Below are positions 5,568 to 7,876 of a DNA stretch of 7,876 bases, in pieces (within the stretch, counting starts at the first letter, position 1; each line of letters opens with the position of its first letter). The notes under the pieces are model-generated. The model was not told the DNA's origin. It made no database searches and saw only the letters and a list, made by a program, of their open reading frames with translations. This DNA comes from Gammaproteobacteria bacterium UBA1119 (GTDB lineage: Bacteria > Pseudomonadota > Gammaproteobacteria > Pseudomonadales > Azotimanducaceae), in the NCBI GenBank assembly GCA_002313255.1, contig DCBA01000108.1, forward strand, positions 883-8,758, written 5' to 3'. The translations under genes and the position numbers were made by a program.

Positions 5568-6710
5568 TTACCCGTCTATACAGCCGTACAAAGCGCTCCC
5601 GAGTCCAGTCCCCCGAGGATCACCCACAATATGGTTGTCCATCTGATTCATGACGTACGAAAAGCAAAGATGAGCGTCGGTATCGATTGCGATCAGCGAC
5701 CCTCCTGCCCCGCCCCACCATAACGTGTTTGCATTCGGACTGATGGGTATGCCTTCAGTCGGTAAGGCGAAGCCCATGGCGAACTGAATCGGCAGCCCCA
5801 ACACAACGTCGACTCCATCAATCTGCGGTTCAAGGGCTTTTCGGGCCCCGTCGGGTGAGAGCAGCTCGACGCCAAACGCCCTCCCATTATTTGCTAGCGC
5901 GGTCTGCGCACGGACTACCGAACGTGCGTTACCATGGCCATTCGCCGCAGGAATTTCAGCCCGACGCCAACCATCCGTTCGAGTCACGTCAGTCAGATCG
6001 CCTTCTGTCATCTCACCCGCAAACACCCGCGCCGTAATCGAATCCGGATCCATCTGGAGAATGGGCGCGGTTTCCAAGGCGGGAATCAAATCTGCAATGC
6101 GATTAAATTCGGACGGCGGCACCCCAATATGGAAATCAACCCCTATTTTCTCAGCCACCTCTTCGCGGAAATAGGTTCCTATGGTTCGACCCGTGATCCG
6201 ACGGATCACTTCGCCGATCAGATACCCTTGCGTGATGGCGTGGTAACCGCTTTGGATTCCAGGCTCCCACCACGGTTCCTGATTCGCGAGGTCAGCGCAA
6301 GCGAATTCCCAGTCGTAAAGTTCGGCATTGGAAAAGGGACGACTAAACCCCGGTACGCCGGCGGTATGGCTCAATAGGAAGCAGACCGGTATCCGGTCCT
6401 TTCCATTAGCTCCAAATTCGGGCCAGTAGTTGACAACGGGCGAGTCGAGATCGAGCTCGCCTCGGTCCGCCAACATCAACGCACATAGAAACGTCATGGT
6501 CTTGGTGGTGGAGTACACGTTAACGATCGTGTCTTCGAGCCACGGTCTGGTGTGCGCCTCGTCTTGGTGCCCGGCCCAAAGATCAACGACGTATTCACCT
6601 TCGAGTGTCGCGGCAAAACATGCGCCAACGTCCCCGTTCTCTTCAAAATTTCGCTCGAAGGCTTCCCGCACCGGGAGGAAACGTTCATCGCACTGGCCGT
6701 GGACTTCCAT
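5568..6710 (-). CDS. Serine hydrolase, beta-lactamase/EstB-type family
   Basis: A 380-residue protein of the class C beta-lactamase-like superfamily, which includes esterases such as EstB, D-aminopeptidases and transesterases. The nucleophile motif SxxK is S67-T-T-K70 (NVYSTTKTMTFLCALMLADRGELDLDSPV). The second motif is Y156-H-A (QSGYHAITQGYLIGEVIRRITG), the esterase-like form of the Tyr-x-Asn motif. The third is W332-G-G-A-G-G-S338, in place of the KTG triad. These variants favour an esterase over an antibiotic-degrading enzyme. There is no signal peptide, so a cytoplasmic location is expected. The ATG is preceded by AGGGGAG with about nine-base spacing. It follows the TonB-dependent receptor gene on the same strand, separated by a 94-base gap with a strong stem-loop, so it may have its own promoter or depend on readthrough. 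Confidence 0.9.
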   Translation of the reverse strand: MEVHGQCDERFLPVREAFERNFEENGDVGACFAATLEGEYVVDLWAGHQDEAHTRPWLEDTIVNVYSTTKTMTFLCALMLADRGELDLDSPVVNYWPEFGANGKDRIPVCFLLSHTAGVPGFSRPFSNAELYDWEFACADLANQEPWWEPGIQSGYHAITQGYLIGEVIRRITGRTIGTYFREEVAEKIGVDFHIGVPPSEFNRIADLIPALETAPILQMDPDSITARVFAGEMTEGDLTDVTRTDGWRRAEIPAANGHGNARSVVRAQTALANNGRAFGVELLSPDGARKALEPQIDGVDVVLGLPIQFAMGFALPTEGIPISPNANTLWWGGAGGSLIAIDTDAHLCFSYVMNQMDNHIVGDPRGTGLGSALYGCIDG

Positions 6711-6756
6711 CGTTCTTGTCTCCCCTATTGAATAATCATTCTAAGGGGTAGGAATT

Positions 6757-6796
6757 GGCACAGTCACGGGGAAATGCAATCCCCGATGACTGTGCC
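6757..6796 (-). terminator. Strong stem-loop between receptor and serine hydrolase genes (likely terminator)
   Basis: GGCACAGTCACGGGGA (6757-6772) pairs with the segment 6780-6796 over 16 base pairs, with one bulged base and a 7-base loop (AATGCAA). It begins 8 bases after the stop codon of the receptor gene (read on the minus strand), the usual place for a terminator. The base run after the stem on the minus strand is AATTCC, a weak U-tract, so termination may be partial. Confidence 0.62.
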
Positions 6797-6804
6797 GACA
6801 AAAA

Positions 6805-7876
6805 CTAACCGCCAAATGTATGGCTTAGCTCTATCCCAAACATACGCGGCGGCATCGTGTACGTTGAGTTGAATTGCAAAGGAAGCGTCTCCGGATCACC
6901 GGTGAAGTCAAGGGCTCCGGAAAAGTACTCCTCGTCCGTCAGATTGCGCGCCCAGACGGCAACTTCGGTGCGGCCGTTGGCAGCCGTCCAGGTCACTCTG
7001 GCATCCATCAGCCAGAGCGGATCCTGTTTAGAAGCCAGCTTATTTTCGAGGGAATTCCATGACCGACTCGTGTAGTTCGCACCAAGGTGAGCGGCGAGAT
7101 TGTGGCCACCGTCCATATGCCAAACGTACGACCCACTCAACGTGAGCGTCACGTCGGGAGTTTTAATGGGATCAACGTTCGTTAGGTCCCGGTCGACAAT
7201 AATTCCCTCGCCCGTCACTGGATCGAGCAGATTGTCTTGGACATCAAACTGCTTGTATTCACCGTCTAGGTACCCCCACGAAACTCCAAACGTCAGATCA
7301 TCCGTCGGTGCCGCAATGATCTCGACTTCGATCCCGTATAAATGGGCCTCCTGAGCGTTAATCAAATCCGCGGTCGGTTGGCCTTCGACAACACGACCCA
7401 CCGTCAGCTGTTGCTCTTCGTAGACGGTATAAAAACTGGTCGCATTGGCCTGTACCCGCCCGTCCCGTATCAGGGACTTAACGCCAAATTCCCAATTTCC
7501 TGAGACTTCGGGTTTATACGGACGCATGGCTATGTCCTGATTAAAGCCGCCGCTCGAGTAGCCCATGCTGTATCCGCCATAGACCGTAACGTTCTCGCCC
7601 GGTTTGTAACTCGCAATCACCCTCGGCGTAATCTTGTCGAATTCTGCCTCCTGGTAACACGAGTCGCTGGTCGGTAATCCGGTCGCTGCATCAAACACCA
7701 TACCGGGACAGTTGTACGTCGGATCGAACGCGCCACCATGTAGGGTCTGAGTCCGTTCAAATTCCCGTTCATCCTTGGTTCGACGCAGACCGGCGGTCAA
7801 ATCGAATTTGTCATTTACTTGGTAGACGCTTTCGACAAAAAACGCGGTCGACGTGTTCTTGGTGTCGTACCTTTGG
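6805..7876 (-). CDS. TonB-dependent outer-membrane receptor, C-terminal part (5' end outside window)
   Basis: The last 357 or so residues of a TonB-dependent receptor, an outer-membrane beta-barrel that imports siderophores, vitamins, sugars or other organic ligands using energy from TonB/ExbB/ExbD. The frame stays open to the right edge, and the residues there (AFFVESVYQVNDKFDLTAGLRRTKDE) are a normal barrel strand, so the gene continues beyond the window. Typical features are alternating strands with aromatic belts, YGGYSMGYSSGGFNQ, LYGIEVEIIAAPTDDLTFGVSWGYLDGEY, WARNLTDEEYFSG, and the terminal strand ending HTFGG. The plug domain and TonB box are not in view. A predicted outside loop carries two cysteines 17 residues apart (codons at 7708-7710 and 7657-7659) that could form a disulfide. 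The style resembles the large receptor families of marine proteobacteria with organic substrates, but the ligand cannot be assigned. Confidence 0.92.
   Translation of the reverse strand, partial: QRYDTKNTSTAFFVESVYQVNDKFDLTAGLRRTKDEREFERTQTLHGGAFDPTYNCPGMVFDAATGLPTSDSCYQEAEFDKITPRVIASYKPGENVTVYGGYSMGYSSGGFNQDIAMRPYKPEVSGNWEFGVKSLIRDGRVQANATSFYTVYEEQQLTVGRVVEGQPTADLINAQEAHLYGIEVEIIAAPTDDLTFGVSWGYLDGEYKQFDVQDNLLDPVTGEGIIVDRDLTNVDPIKTPDVTLTLSGSYVWHMDGGHNLAAHLGANYTSRSWNSLENKLASKQDPLWLMDARVTWTAANGRTEVAVWARNLTDEEYFSGALDFTGDPETLPLQFNSTYTMPPRMFGIELSHTFGG

Noticed and set aside
5568..6710. True antibiotic-resistance beta-lactamase
   Set aside because: No signal peptide, YHA in place of YxN and WGGAGGS in place of KTG point to an esterase-like member of the superfamily.

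Overview
The window looks like a bacterial chromosome segment of moderate GC content. It is most likely from a marine or aquatic Gram-negative proteobacterium: there is a TonB-dependent outer-membrane receptor, two predicted exported enzymes (one Tat-type), and a set of hydrolases and oxygenases typical of nutrient-scavenging gammaproteobacteria. The taxonomic placement is inference from gene families only. No rRNA, tRNA, CRISPR array, integrase, transposase or origin was seen.

Layout, left to right: (1) the 3' end of an MFS transporter (+, cut by the window edge); (2) convergent to it, a two-gene minus-strand unit in which an exported cyclase-family hydrolase is followed 24 bases later by a phytanoyl-CoA dioxygenase-like Fe(II)/2-oxoglutarate enzyme; (3) a divergent intergenic region of about 190 bases; (4) a small plus-strand gene interrupted by an in-frame TGA, read here as a selenoprotein of the ArsC/thioredoxin-like family with a UxxC motif (Sec14-Thr-Thr-Cys17); (5) a Tat-exported PhoD-like metallophosphoesterase (+); (6) an alpha/beta hydrolase (+); (7) convergent to it, a serine beta-lactamase/EstB-type hydrolase (-); and (8) upstream of that on the same strand, after a very strong stem-loop, the C-terminal part of a TonB-dependent receptor that runs off the right edge.

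The most notable item is the gene at 2339-2680. A conventional gene caller would miss it or start it late, at a TTG after the active site. Read through the TGA at 2378-2380 it gives a complete 113-residue protein from a GTG start with a good ribosome binding site. The TGA sits exactly where the first cysteine of a CxxC redox motif belongs. A hairpin with a four-base loop beginning with G begins 15 bases after the TGA, where a bacterial SECIS element is expected. This implies that the host makes selenocysteine (SelA, SelB, SelC, SelD), although none of those genes is in the window.

The other genes together suggest scavenging of organic substrates: a receptor for outer-membrane uptake, an MFS carrier, an oxygenase, a cyclase/amidohydrolase-like enzyme, two esterase-like hydrolases and an exported phosphoesterase. 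No shared substrate can be read from the sequence, and they may be several independent small transcription units.
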